DNA of 49,111 bases from Chara braunii (Eukaryota; Streptophyta; Charophyceae; Charales; Characeae), in NCBI GenBank assembly GCA_003427395.1, contig BFEA01000463.1:457151-506261 (forward strand). Direction: 5' to 3'. The notes below the pieces were generated by a model, which had not been told where the DNA came from, ran no database searches, and was given only the letters and a program-made list of their open reading frames with translations. This document shows, one piece after another, positions 21,674 through 34,225 of the stretch (its first letter is position 1; every line of letters starts with the position of its first letter). Made by a program: the position numbers and the translations under genes.

Positions 21674-21944
21674 AGTCATGAGCAAGGGCTCGCTCGCCAG
21701 TGTTGTGGAATGTGTGTGCTGACCAGAGCACGCGCACAAGAGGTCATTTGCAAGGTCAGCATGGTCCACCTCTTTGTCGTCGTCGTCACCATAGTTGTTC
21801 CCATCTTCATCGGCTAAGGTAATATACTCCTTCGCGGCTGTTCATTATTAGTACCTCTGTCTCTCTCCGTCCCCTTCTCTCTTTCTGTCTACAACTTCTC
21901 CTCTCCGTCATCGTCGTCACCGTAGCCTTTCTCTCCATCTTCAT

Positions 21945-21945
<1 letters not shown>

Positions 21946-21985
<40 letters not shown>
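21946..21985. repeat. (GATT)n microsatellite
   Basis: About ten tandem GATT units. The same motif recurs at 48313-48409. Confidence 0.95.
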
Positions 21986-22234
21986 CCTTGGCTCCTTAAC
22001 CACGCTTCACTGAACCCGAATCTTGACCCATTCAAGTTAGTCACAACTTCACAAGGCTTGCCATCTAGGTTTTCAGGTCGTACTTCTACTGCTTCGCGTC
22101 TTCACAGGCGAAGTAATGACAACAAATAGTATTGACATGTCAGCGCATTTGTTGAACTCGAGGCCCTCAGAATAGAGTATTGGAAGAGTTAGTCCAAGCA
22201 GCGCCGTCTGTGAATGTGTTTTTGTCCCGTGAGG

Positions 22235-22235
22235 A

Positions 22236-22278
<43 letters not shown>
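22235..22278. repeat. (GA)n microsatellite
   Basis: GA dinucleotide run with one AAA interruption. Confidence 0.95.
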
Positions 22279-22279
<1 letters not shown>

Positions 22280-22557
22280 CCTTATGTCCCCATTACTTTT
22301 TTTTTTCTTTGCTTTGTAAGGCTACGGAGGACAATCTTTGCTGTATTCGAATCATGCCTTTGGATTCGAGCCGGTTTGATTTTTTTTTTTTTTTTAATAC
22401 AATTTTTCGATCAGTCTAGCTATGCTCATCTTCTCTGCACGATTCATGATTTTTTTAAATAACGATTTTGTATGTGTACCGATAAATAGACTTCAAAAAA
22501 AAAAAAGATGTACGTGGATTGATAAATAGGCATAGTCAATCTAGCGGCCTAACTCAG

Positions 22558-22608
22558 TTAGCTCACTTGGTTAATTACCCAAGTGGCATTCAGCTCACTT
22601 AGTGCTAA
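22558..22608. other. nested hairpin with A-box-like sequence
   Basis: CACTTGG (22564-22570) pairs with CCAAGTG (22579-22585), enclosed by TTAGC (22558-22562) and GCTAA (22604-22608). TTAGCTCACTTGG resembles a polymerase III A box, but no B box follows at the usual distance, so a tRNA or SINE is not supported. From 22610 to 23696 I see no further feature. Confidence 0.35.
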
Positions 22609-23696
22609 TCTGCTATGTTCTGTGTTAGTCCGCGTGATACCCCTTGTCCTTATTAGCAGGGTCTATGACCAACACGGGTGTGAGTGCGAGCGTGAGTGGG
22701 GTATTGTGGTGTGTGGGAGAGTGTTGGCCATTGACACTCCTGCTACTGGATGGGGGGTAAGGGAAGAAGATGGGAGGCACAACTACTGGCATAATGCTCG
22801 GTCTTTGTGTTAGCACCCCCCCCACGCTCCCCCCACTGGCAGCCCCACCCTACTCCCTGACCATCGCCGATTAGGAACGTGGGCAACATGCATCCCGTTG
22901 ATTGTGAGAGGTAGCTATGTTTGCAGGCCCCCGTGTATAGGCTTAGGAGTAGTACTAAGTAGATAGTGAAAGGTGAAAGAGATTATGTAGAAACTGTTAC
23001 TGAGATCACATCACGTATAGACTACATTGTCCACGGAGAGAAGCATCTAGGGGAAAAAAACATGGTTTCAGTGTTTATGTGTCCACGTCAGCTTGCCGGT
23101 CTATCTGGGTTATTGCGAAAGTGAATAGAAAAACCCAGGTTCTTGCAAAAGTAAATAAGAAACGCTTGAAGGATACGTGCTGGTTATGTTTTTTTCCTTG
23201 TTCTGCTTCTTTTTCCATCCTCCTCCAATCTTCCTGGCCGCAGACTTCCCCCCCGTTTAACTTTTTTTGAAAGGACTATAATCCCTGATTGCCTTATCCC
23301 AAATTTTATTATTGTTCCACGTTAAATGACTTGTTAATCATTAGTCATGGGTGTGTAGCATTTGACACAATCACCCCCTGACCATGTGGCAAATTACTGA
23401 GTGGAAGATGGATGTGGAAGGATTAAGTGTAGGACAAACGGGTAGATGGATTAAAAAGGGGTTCGAGTGTACAGTGGGGAAAGCGGGATCGACTGGAGAA
23501 TCAAGGGATTGAAGGGATGCGTTCAGGATCGATCGATGACAAGTTGACTTGATGAGGATGAGTGGATTAAAAGTGTGAAAACATGGATGAACAAATGGTT
23601 GAGTTAGATGTAGTGATAGTCGCCAGTTGCTTACCACGGTTTATGAGGTGTCAACCTTTCAGATTGTGGTGAAATCTCCCCCTCCCCCCCCCCTCC

Positions 23697-26300
23697 CCCG
23701 AAGTGCGATTTCAGTGACGAAATCCTGAATGTCGTGCGGATAAGACTTCGAAAACGACTAAGTAAAATCCCGAAATCCCGAAGCGCGATTTGGATAACCA
23801 AATCTCGAATGTTGTGCGAATATGTCTTTGAAAAAATGACTAAGTAAAATCCCGAAATCCCGAAGTGCGATTTCGGTGACGAGATCCCGAACGCATGTGC
23901 GGATATGACTTCGAAAAAGGGACCAAGTAAAATCCCGAAATCCCGAACGCCGTGCAGATATGACTTTCAAAAACGACCAAGTAAAATCCCGACATCCCGA
24001 AGTGCGATTTCGGTGACGAAAGCCCGAAGTGCGATTTCGGTGACGAAATCTCGAACGCCGTGTGGAAAGAACTTAAAAAAACGATTAAGTAAAATCATGA
24101 AATCCCAAAGTGCGATTTCGGTAACGAAATCCCGAACGTCGTGAGGAGAGAACTTCGAAAAACGACTAATTAAACTCTCGAAATCCTGAAGTGCGATTTT
24201 GGTGACAAATTTCTGAACACTATATGGATAAGACTAAAGAAAAATTAGATTTCGATTACGAAATCTCGAATGCCGTACGGATAAGACTTTGAAAAACGAC
24301 TAAGTGAAATCCCAAAATCCCGAAGTGTGATTTCAATAACGAAATCCCGAACACCATGCGAATAAGACTCACGAAAAATGACCAAGTAAAAACATTAAAT
24401 CCCGAAGTGCAATTTCGGTGACGAAATCTCACATGCCGTGCGGATAAGACTCACAAAAAATGCCTAAGTTAAATCCCAAAATCCCGAAGTGCGATTTCGG
24501 TAACGAAATCCCGAATGTCGTACGGATAAGACTTCGAAAAACGACTAAGTGAAATCCCGAAGTGCGATTTCGGTAACAAACTCTCGAACACCGTGTGGAT
24601 AAGACTCACGAAAAACGACCAAGTAAAATCTCAAAATCCCGAAGTGGGATTTCAGTAATGAAATCTCGAATACTGTATGGATAAGACTTCGAAAAATGAG
24701 TAAGCAAAATCCCAAAATCCTAAAGTGCGATTTCGGTGACGAAATCCCGAACACCATGCAGACAAGACTCACGAAAAATGCCTAAGTAAAAACTTGAAAT
24801 CCTGAAGTGCGATTTCGTTGACTAAATCTCGAATATTATGACTCACGAAAAACGCCTATGTAAAATTATAGAATCCTTAAGTGCAATTTTGGTATCCCGA
24901 ATGTCGTGCGTATACGACTTCGAAAAACGACTAAGCGAAATCCCAAGCTGCGATTTCAGTAATAAAATCCCGAACACCTTGCGGAAAAGACTCACAAAAA
25001 ACGACTAAGTAAAATCCCAAAATCTCGACGTGCGATTTCGGTGATGAAATCCCGAATGCCGTGTGGATAAGACTTCGAAAACGACCAAGTAAAATCCCGA
25101 AATCCCAAAGTGCGATTTCGGTAACCAAATTCAGCATGTCGTGGGGATATGATTTCAAAAAAATGATCAAGTAAAATCCCAAAATCCCGAAGTGCGGTTT
25201 CGTTGACGAAATCTTGAACACATGTGTGGATATGACTTTGAAAAATGACTAAGTAAAATCTCGAAATCCCGAAGTGCAATTTCGGTAACGAAAACCCGAA
25301 TGCAGTGCAGATATGATTTCCAAAAATATCTAAGTAAAATCCCGACATTACAAAGTGCGATTTCGGTAACGAAATCTCAAACACCGTGTAGAGAGAACTT
25401 CGAAAAGCGACGAACTAAAAAACCTGAAGTGCGATTTTGGTAAGAAAATCTCGAACAATGTGCGGATAAGACTCACGAAAAATGACTAAGTAAAATCCTG
25501 AAATCCCAAAGTGCGATTTTGATGACTAAATCCCAAATGTCGCGAGGATAAGATTTCGAAAACGACTACGTAAAATCCAGAAATCCCGAACTGCAATTTC
25601 AGTAACGAAATCCTGAACTACACGTGTGGATATGACTTCGAAAAAGTGACTAAGTAAAATCCTGAAATCAAGAAAAACAACTAATTAAGATCCTGAAATC
25701 CGGAAGTGAGATTTCGGTGATGAAATCCCGAATGCGGTGCGGATATGACTTCGAAAACGACGAAGTAAAATTCCAAAATCTCGAAGTGCAATTTCGGTAA
25801 CCAAATCCCGGATATCGTGTGGATGTGACTTTGAAAAAGCAATAAGTAAAATCCCGAAATCCCGAAGTGCGGTTTCGGTGACGAAATCCTGAACAAATGT
25901 GTGGATATGACTTTGAAAAACGACCTAGTGAAACCTTGAAATCCCGGAGTGCAATTTCGATAACGAAGTCCCCAACGTCGTGCGGATACCCGAATTCGTC
26001 CTTTGTGTTATCGAAATCGTATTTTTAAATCCCGAATGCCATGCGAATAAGACTTCGAAAACGATGCACTAAAATCCTAAAATCTCGGAGTGTGATTTCG
26101 ATAACGAAATCCCAAATGTCGTGCTGATATGACTTCGAAAACGACTAAGTAAAATCCCACAATCCCGAAATTTGATTTCGGTAATCAAACCCCGAATGTC
26201 TTAAGGATATGACTTCGAAAAAATGATCAAGTAAAATCCTGAAATCCTGAAGTGAGGTTTCGGTGACGAAATCCTGAATACTGACAACGAAATCTTGAAC
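23697..26300 (-). repeat. satellite array B (80-81-bp units)
   Basis: About 32 tandem units of 80-81 bp contain AAATCCCGAAGTGCGATTTC, GGT(A/G)ACGAAATCCCGAA, then CGTGCGGATAAGACTTCGAA and AACGACTAAGTAAAATCCC. The reverse complement aligns with array A: GGGATTTTACTTAGTC and TTTCGTTACCGAAA are shared, while the segment between them (about 28 bp) differs. The minus strand gives 27-residue periodic ORFs (for example 24992-25384) with FVTEIALRDFGIL, like array A. The array decays after 26300. Confidence 0.9.
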
Positions 26301-26951
26301 GACATGTGGAGAAAACGACTAAAATAAAATTTAGAAGTCTTGATGCATGAGCCGATATCACTTCAAAAATCGGTAACTTATGGCTTCAATAGAAACTTTA
26401 TAATTTAGTTGTTATCCTGAAATAACATTTCAGGTTTTTAAAATACGCTTTCGGTAACATAAAGGATAAATTAGGGTTTCAAAACCACGAATTCACTATT
26501 TTTTCGTTGCCAAGCTTCGCTATCCGTTTCAGTGAAATTTCAGGGTCCCTTTGACCACAAGTGTATAGTAGTTCAGATAAGGTGACACGCCCGTACAATT
26601 TGCAGTTTTTTTCTTTTTTATTTCTATGACGGCGTTTGTAGCGCGGTCTATATTTATCTGACTGAGCTAGTGGTTTGTCTCAATTCATGTTTTTGGTGTT
26701 GCGCAGTGTTGTGGTGTTGGTGCAACTGGTTCTTGTTGTAGTATCCGCTCGTTTTGTCCGTGTGGTCTCGCTATATTGCTTTTGTGTTTCAGGATTGCGG
26801 TCATCTTATCAAAATGTTTGTTACGTTTGTAATCCGTGGCCACGTATGGGGTCGTGTGTTTATGGTTTTCGAGCTAGGTGATCTCCGCAACTCTCGTCTG
26901 GGGCGGGATTAACATTCATACACTTGGTTACCAATCATCAGATACATCATT

Positions 26952-27410
26952 ATGGGATTGATGTTTGGGGGAATTCGCTCTTCGTCTGGTCGTGGGACCG
27001 GTTATTCGGAGGAGTATCTCCAAAAAGTTATCGTACATATGACGAAGGTACATGAGGATATACCGGATGCTCATGTTGGCGCGGGTGAGGATATTGTCGA
27101 GTCAATGGTTCATTTGGTGACAACAGCAGTGTTACAAGAGCATGATGATTTTTTGTCTTCGATTGTGAAGTGGAAGGCGATTTTAGATCCTCCTTTGGTG
27201 GGACGTGCATATATGCGAGGCGGTTTTCAATAGCTATGTGGGGGTGTTCATTTGGCAGCGTGGGGAATCCTCCTTACTTGGTTGGTTGAAGAGGTTCTCG
27301 ATGCATGTGTATATACTCACAAGGGAACGAAGACCAGTTTTCGATGTGTATTAGATCGTCTCTCGTTGGGGCATTCTCTATAAAGAGGTGATGCCGAAGT
27401 GGTAATTTGC
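26952..27410 (+). pseudogene. possible decayed exon, unknown
   Basis: The frame is open for 93 codons from an ATG and continues, across stops at 27231 and 27378, as protein-like sequence to about 27410. It includes EEYLQKVIVHMTKVHEDIPD and VEEVLDACVYTHKGTKTSF. The composition is less biased than in neighbouring ORFs, with a mix of acidic and hydrophobic residues. I do not recognise a family. Confidence 0.25.
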
Positions 27411-30186
27411 TAGTTCTGGATCTTAGTCTGAGGATCGGTTTTAAGATGCCACTAAGTTCTTGCTGTTGGATTTTTTCATCCTTATTTCGTTAGGCTGATG
27501 GTTAGCCTTGATTCTTAATATGGTTTTGTATGTGGGAAGGTTGACTCATGTGTTGTTGGGCATGAGACTGTGTTTAGTAAGTGCATCCCTTCCGCAGGGG
27601 TGGATGGAAACGTTTGAATTTGTATTACGTTTTTGCTGGTGGGGTTGTAGGCAGGTTCAAAAATACTTTAATGTGTTTGTTTCGATATATTAGGTTATGT
27701 TTTGTTATGGTTGATGGGTTGGTGGTTACTGTAACAAGTGCACGTACATCCGGTTGCGACTACATATTGCTCATATTAGCGTGCTTATAATGAGCTGGGT
27801 ATGTGAATGTTATTCGAGACACGTGTAACGATCATTTTTATAGATAGGTGATATTGTTTTTTGTCAGTATTGTTTTGGAGGCAGGTGACATGTGCAGGGG
27901 TGACACTTTATCTTCCTGCCTGTTATCGTTTTCAGGTATGTTTACCGTGGATGGGTAATCTAGTTCGTGTGGTTTTTATGCTCAGTGGTAATAATTTATC
28001 AAAGTTTTCTTGACCCAAAGGGTATTCTGTATTGAATGAGATTTTTTGGAAGGATCATGCGTGTATTTTTTTAGAACTAGGGATTACTCGTTGGTTGTGT
28101 CTTTTTTTTTTTTTTTTTTACTTTTTTTTTACGTCTTTCTACAAATTCATTTCATTAGTGTCTAGATTTGCATAAATACTTTATGGTAAGCTTATGTTAT
28201 CGTGCATTGTGTGGGAATGCATTTTTTTTTTTTTAAATATAGCAATAATTTTTTTTGGGATGTGTTTTGGGCGTTTATGATAAAATCTACGATTTCAATT
28301 ACTATGTTTAGTATATGTATGTGCGTGGTAGCGGAATTCTGTATTATATTACTATTTTGAAGATAATTGCAGGAGCGTACTTATGTTTTCATGATCATGG
28401 TATTCAAAAGTGGTTGCAATGGTTTATATTAATGATTTTAATTTTTATATGTGGCGGAATGATTATCTGGCATGCGGCACGGTCGCGGGTCCATACATAT
28501 GTATGCGTCTGTATGGCTGCAGAAAGTTATGGGGGGTGTTTAAGGATGGATGGTTCTGCTGTATGTGTGAAATCTTATTGTTGTTTATTGAAGTTGGGTG
28601 CATTTGATCAATTATTGTCAGTGTTTAGGTGTTCATGGGATTCTAAGCATGATCCTTGAGTGTCCATGGTCCAGTTTAAATGTGTGAAGTATTTAAGGGC
28701 ACCGAGTATTTCGAACGATTTGATCTTAAGTCGTTATTAAGTGGTTTCTAATTTCCTATCTCTCCCGTCGCTATGCAAGGAGTTGCTTATTGCTAATAAG
28801 ATGTAAGACCGCATCAAGTTCTCATTTTGTTTTCTCCATGGTAGTGTAGGGGGTTACCCCCTTTTTTTAAATCTCCGGATCCATGTTAGCTTTTACCTCC
28901 CGGAAGCATTTAGTCGCATAAAACTCCCTCCCAAATGAGAAAAAAAAACTAAGGTAGGCTTTGAGTAGCATATACATCCCAGTAGAAAACAGATCGGAAG
29001 TTCCAAAGTAGAAAATTCGTTTTTAATCAAAATACATTTCTATTTTTTATGTTAGATGCATAATTTTTTTGCGTTTTAAGTCTATCCATGCATTTTTAAA
29101 TTGCTGGTGTAAAATTAAAGCGTCTTATAATTATTATTACTTCGTAGAAAAGTTATTGTAGCCCTGTGATGTCAAAAAATACAGATTTCGTGATTCATAT
29201 CTTTACAAGTGAACTTTTTATTTTTTATTGCGAAGAATAATAATTTATCATTCTTGCTAACTATTCAATTGATCATATAACTAGAATTGTTGAAATACGG
29301 TTTTATTCATAATAGAGGGAGTTATCATAAAAGATGCTTAGTGAAAGTTGTAGACTTATCATCCGATCGCATGGTTAATTTGGGAACTATTTCTGTTATT
29401 GTACGTTATTGCTTGCGAAAGTTCGTGAGCGTGTTTCAGGGTTATATGAATATACCCTTAACGCATGTTAAAAATATATATATATATGATGGATATAATA
29501 TTACCACTCTTTGCGCTCTTTTGTCTGGTGAAAAGCATTAGCATTTTTATAATCAGCTTGCCCACATTGTTCAATCTATTTATGAACTCATGCATACTTC
29601 GTCACAAATAAATCATGAGAAATGTTAAATGTCTGTGACAAAAATGATGTTAACGTTTCTTATTACCTTTATCACTCCCATGTCGAAGTCACACCGCACA
29701 CCCATACATACTAACTATGTTTAGTCACAAAGATATTGCTAACGTCATTCAATGACATACGATGCGCACTATGTCTTGAGGCACATATATTACAAGCACA
29801 CCCATATATAATTACGACATCCAATTACGCATATTCGTGATTTTTGTCGGTCACATAAATCTTACTCACGTATTATGCCCCGAACCAAACGAAACAATCA
29901 AACGGTGGTGCGATGGTGAGTTTTTTGTATATTGTCAAAATGTATCTTTAATGATTTGATCAGGTTGTTTTAATCTTTTTAAGCACTAACTCGCGATTTG
30001 TGTTTGAGTTATATCTGGCAATGTTAGTGGCTGATCAGAAGTGAATGGGTAATCGTTAATAAATGCTATTGCAGGGAATCATATATATGTATCGTATATT
30101 GTGTGTTAATATGTTTGTGTGTTTATATGTTAAAGTAGAACTTCTATTTTGTGTGGGGGTAGTCGGGATTTGTAGTCATGATATGC

Positions 30187-30440
30187 AGATAGCGATGCGA
30201 TGGCATTTTAGTTATTCGTGAAAGGTGGGGTTAAATAGTATGGGTGATAAGGGTATACATATAAGTCGGGTATGATGTGATCCGCGAAGGTCGTGGGTGG
30301 GGTAGTGACTTGGTTTGTTGCGGAGGTGCGAGTTCATAATTTTTTGCAGAAGATGCGGTAATATTTTAGCTATTGGCATAGCGTCGGGCTAAGTAGTATT
30401 CATAATGTAAATCCGTAAGAGTCGGGTATAGTTATGGATC
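30187..30440. repeat. degenerate direct repeat
   Basis: A block of about 95 bp starting near 30187 recurs near 30347. The copies share AGTCGGGTAT and a segment like TTTTAG(T/C)TATT. Identity is modest. Confidence 0.35.
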
Positions 30441-31122
30441 AGGTAAGATGACAGGGGAGGAGGAGGGGGTGGGGTTGGGGGAGTGGTTCGCGTGTAGTGA
30501 ATCGTGGTTGAGCGTGAGAATTTCAAGGAGTGTGCTAGCTTCTTAGGTGTGTATAACAGAGTATTAATAGGATCTACCATGACAAGATAACGGATTTTTA
30601 CTAGTTGTGTACAAGTGCATAGCTCATTCATATATGCCATCAGGCGGGGAATCTACCCACACCATTGTGTCAAGGCTCAATAGCTAGTGTGTGTTTTTTA
30701 AACGAAATTGCATATCAATTGAACAACCTGGCCCAACTAGGAACAACATAGAATGCTATCACTCAAACACATACTAGTTTTGCATCTATCTACAAAGTCC
30801 CATAGGTCTCCTCCAGACACCTTATGCTATTGCATGCTTCCTTCTATATTTTCATTATTCACACTACGATTCAGTTGTACACATGGGGGAAAGGGAGGTA
30901 AAAGGGGACCTTTCGAGGAGGGCAAGAGGAGGTGGGAGGTAAAGGCGGAGGGGAGCAAAGAAAAAGAAAGACAAAGAGAGTCGCAGAGAACCTTCTTTGG
31001 TAGGACCAATTTCCTAGCCGAGGAAGGAGGGTGGTGCATTCCTGAAGCGCTTCTCACCGTTTGCACCAAACGGCTCATTAGAGGGAATGAGATAAGAGAG
31101 AACTGCAGGTATGGTCAGGAGC

Positions 31123-31492
31123 TGCATAGCACGGCGAACGTTTTCGTGCCCATCGTGCGAACAGCTCGTGAACATGTTCGGGCAAATATTTTTTTTTTCG
31201 TAAAAAAAATAATAATATTGATCTTATTTTTTTCGTTATTGATTTTTTATTTATGATTGGCTACGAATTTGAATATGACTCCAAGGCAAAAGTTGCTACC
31301 ATTGTTATTTTACATAACACATATTGTTTCAGATGTTTCTGAGATTTTTTAAAATTTTTAAAATTTTTAAAAGTTTTATTTTTTTTTTATTTTTTTTTTA
31401 TACGTCCGTGTTCGAAGGGTTTTGGACTCTTGTTCGCGTTCGGTGGGAACATGTTCGTGTTCGCCTCCGAACGCAAACACGGTGCTATGTAC
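31123..31492 (-). mobile_element. non-autonomous TIR element, copy 4 (inverted)
   Basis: A 370-bp element in reverse orientation starts TGCATAGCACGG and ends GGTGCTATGTAC. Flanks are GTCAGGAGC (31114-31122) and ATCAGGCGT (31493-31501), a 9-bp duplication matching at six positions. The arms and core match the reverse complement of copy 2, including the GAACATGTTCG motifs. Confidence 0.7.
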
Positions 31493-32681
31493 ATCAGGCG
31501 TCGTCGCGGGGAGGGGGGTCAGCTGTATGAAGGGCGATTCGAGGGCTTTTACTGGGTACTGCTAGCTGGCTATGGTAAGCGGTGAGCATGTTGTGTGTTT
31601 GTTTAGAAGAAAAATGATTAATTATGCATGGGGTGGAAAGGAGGTGGGAGGTAATTGGGCTTACAGTATGGGCATTGATCTCGGCATCAGTGATGCGGTC
31701 GTTGGATGTAACCGCTATCGTCGAGTGTGCATAATTTGTTGCTTGATACTTGGCAAGTTGGCATGAGTCCCAGGCGCGATCCACAGGTCACGTTGTATGC
31801 CTGCTGGACGTGTTTGTGTGCAAGAGGCGGAAGGCCGACTCTTCGGTGAGCGCAGGCTCTTCCTTAGCAGAGGAAATGAGGGGAAGTGGGGGAGTAGCAA
31901 GATCGTCGTAGCCGTATCGATAGAGGACGTCCACTTCGTTTCAGAGATGTAGGTGGGAGGCAAGTGGATAGTAATATAGTCTATGCTTGTCATAGGGGGA
32001 GTGATAGGTCAGTGTTTGCGGGGGAGGAAAGTGGAAAAAAGAGGGGGGGAGAGAGAGGAAGTCATGATGCCTGTGCTGCTCCGCCCATGGTTTGGGTGGG
32101 ATTAGTTGTGGTAAAGGTCTGTGGCTTGCTCAGTTTGTCCTCATATCTCATTTGTCATAGTCAAGTTATGTGTCGTATGAGTCTGGCTGTGTGGATGGGT
32201 AGTCCCTTTGAGTTGTGGGGGGGGGTTTGTTTGTCTTCTTCTTCTTCTACCACGTGTGAGTTCGTCGTACAGGGTTGGTCATGGTTGTTGACGTTGCAGG
32301 TTCGACACGAAGTGTTTCGGCTATGTTGCGTTTTGGGTGGTGTCGTTTCGGTGAAGTTCTGCGTTATTTTGGTTTTTCTTCCTGGCGTTTTTTTTTTTTT
32401 GCTTTTTGTTTTTAGTTTCGGTGTCGGGGCGGTGTCTTATGGCCCTGGTGGGTGTTTAAGATTTGTCATGCTCTTGTTTTCTTTCTATTTTTTGGCGGGG
32501 TATTTTATTGTATTGTGGGCGTTGTATTTTTCAGTGGTCTGGGTAACACGTGTCGAATTAGCCTGGGTGACTAGGAGGGATCTTGTTTTGGGAAGGGGGG
32601 AGGGTTAAGCAAGCGTGTGGGGAGTTTTTTGTTTTAATGTGAAGAAAAAATGCGTTCCGGTGTTGGGATATGGGTCGTGGC

Positions 32682-33205
32682 GTGTGGGGGAGTGCGTATT
32701 GGGGCAGGGGTTGGTTGTCAGATGGTTACTTTGTGGTGTGTTAGCAAGGGGTTTGTTTGGGGGGGGGCTCGAGTGCTGGTTTGTGTTCAAATTGTGATGT
32801 ATATAGTATATATGTGTATAATACTATAGATATATGAGTGTATGTATGTATGTGCTATTAGTATCTTGTATATGTGTACTATATGTGAAGCATGTGTTGG
32901 TGAGTTTATCTATTTGGTTGTATATGTGAGTGTATGTATGTGCGTGTGGGGGAATGCGTATCGGGGCAGGGGTTGGTTGTCAAATGGTTACTTTGTGGTG
33001 TGTTAGCAAAGGGTTTTTTTGGGGGGGGGCTTGAGTGCTGGTTTGTGTTCAAGTGGTGATCTATATAGTATATATGTGTAAAAATCTGTATATATATGAG
33101 TGTACGTATGTATGTGCTATTAGTATCTTGTATATGTGTACTATATGTGAAGCATGTGTTGGTGAGTTTATCTATTTGGTTGTATATGTGAGTGTGTGTG
33201 TGTGT
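32682..33205. repeat. 262-bp tandem duplication
   Basis: The unit at 32682-32943 recurs at 32944-33205 with only scattered differences. It contains a G run and T/G-rich sequence and ends in GTATGT repeats. The high identity suggests a young event. Confidence 0.85.
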
Positions 33206-33314
33206 GTCTGTGTGCATGTGAGTGTGTGTCGTGTGTGTGTGCATGCGTGTGTGCGTGTGTATGTGTGTGTGTGTCCGTGTGCCGGGGGGAGGAGAGGGAG
33301 GAACCCTCCCCCAC

Positions 33315-33345
<31 letters not shown>

Positions 33346-33400
33346 AAAATTAATTAATCAAATCAAAAAATCAATCAATCAATCAATATTTATTTTTTTT
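33194..33400. repeat. compound microsatellites (GT)n and (AATC)n
   Basis: An interrupted GT run (about 33194-33285) is followed by two tracts of AATC tetranucleotides (about 33316-33350 and 33370-33386). Confidence 0.9.
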
Positions 33401-33479
33401 TCTATTTTTTTAATTTTGTTTTTCAGACACCAAACACCAACCCCCCGAGAAATTGTTTTTTTAACTTTTTTTTCATTAA

Positions 33480-33541
33480 GGGGGTAGGGTCGGGGTTCCG
33501 GAACCCCAATCCACAACCTCCACCCCCAACCCCCTACCCCC
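33480..33541. other. nested GC-rich palindrome
   Basis: GGGGGTAGGG at 33480-33489 pairs perfectly with CCCTACCCCC at 33532-33541 and encloses the 16-nt palindrome GGGGTTCCGGAACCCC (33492-33507). The following 33542-34225 has no gene that I can support. Confidence 0.6.
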
Positions 33542-34225
33542 TCGGCCGCAGTGGGCCGCGCTGGATCGTGACTGCCACGACCATGACCACAGCCTTAATG
33601 GCCACGGTGATCGTGGGCGCGAGGGATCAGTAGGTCGTCGTTGCTATTACCGACCGATCGACTTTATTTTTATAACTCGTTGAAGGTGTGTCATATAGTA
33701 GGTGTGAGATTTTTATTGATTCACCGGTTTTCTTGCCATATAGTAGTCGGACAGTGTTTCCTTGGTCTGTTGCGCACACCACATGGAAGCTTAGTCTTAA
33801 TTGTCGTTGGTGCTGGCTTGGGAACTCGTGTTCCTAGCGGATGCTAGGGTATGGAGGACCTATCCGGTTCTTGAATCTCTCCCACAATACAAGGTCGCTT
33901 CCTACGCACTTCCGGGTCCTGGTACCTCCGTTCCCACCATCGTTAGATAATGAGGATTCCGGACGATTCGATATGCGACATTGACCAGACTCTAACGAGT
34001 AAGGCGTCACTTTTCTCCTTCACCCCAATGAAAAGTTTGGCGTGAATCTATCTTAGATTTTACGATAATTACATTTCTTCGACGACGTTTAGCTTTGATT
34101 TTGCGGATAGGATTAGGTTCTTGCAGATCCGTCTCAAAATCCAACGACAAAATTTAGAGGTTATCCTATACTTTTTTCATTCTACTTCTAGAAATTGATG
34201 TTTGTTCCCGCTGATCAGTGTTTCC

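Larger units (their letters stand above)
26340..31122. other. G/T-rich region, mostly unannotated
   Basis: The plus strand is rich in G and T and poor in C, which gives many short hydrophobic or Val/Gly/Cys-rich plus-strand ORFs that are probably compositional (for example 26675-26881 and 28315-28659). Apart from the ORF at 26952-27410 and a degenerate direct repeat at about 30187 and 30347, I see only T runs and (TA)n. No gene is supported. Confidence 0.4.

Noticed and set aside
12055-26300. CRISPR-like arrays
   Set aside because: Units are contiguous 80-81-bp satellites without unique spacers, and the setting is eukaryotic.
12055-26300. CENP-B-box-like motif in the satellite unit
   Set aside because: TTCG and CGGG occur but not at the required spacing with the central A.
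31964-32608. 214-codon hydrophobic plus-strand ORF
   Set aside because: It lies in G/T-rich DNA where stop codons are depleted and Val/Leu/Phe/Cys codons dominate. No motif, signal or conserved pattern is visible, so it is most likely compositional.
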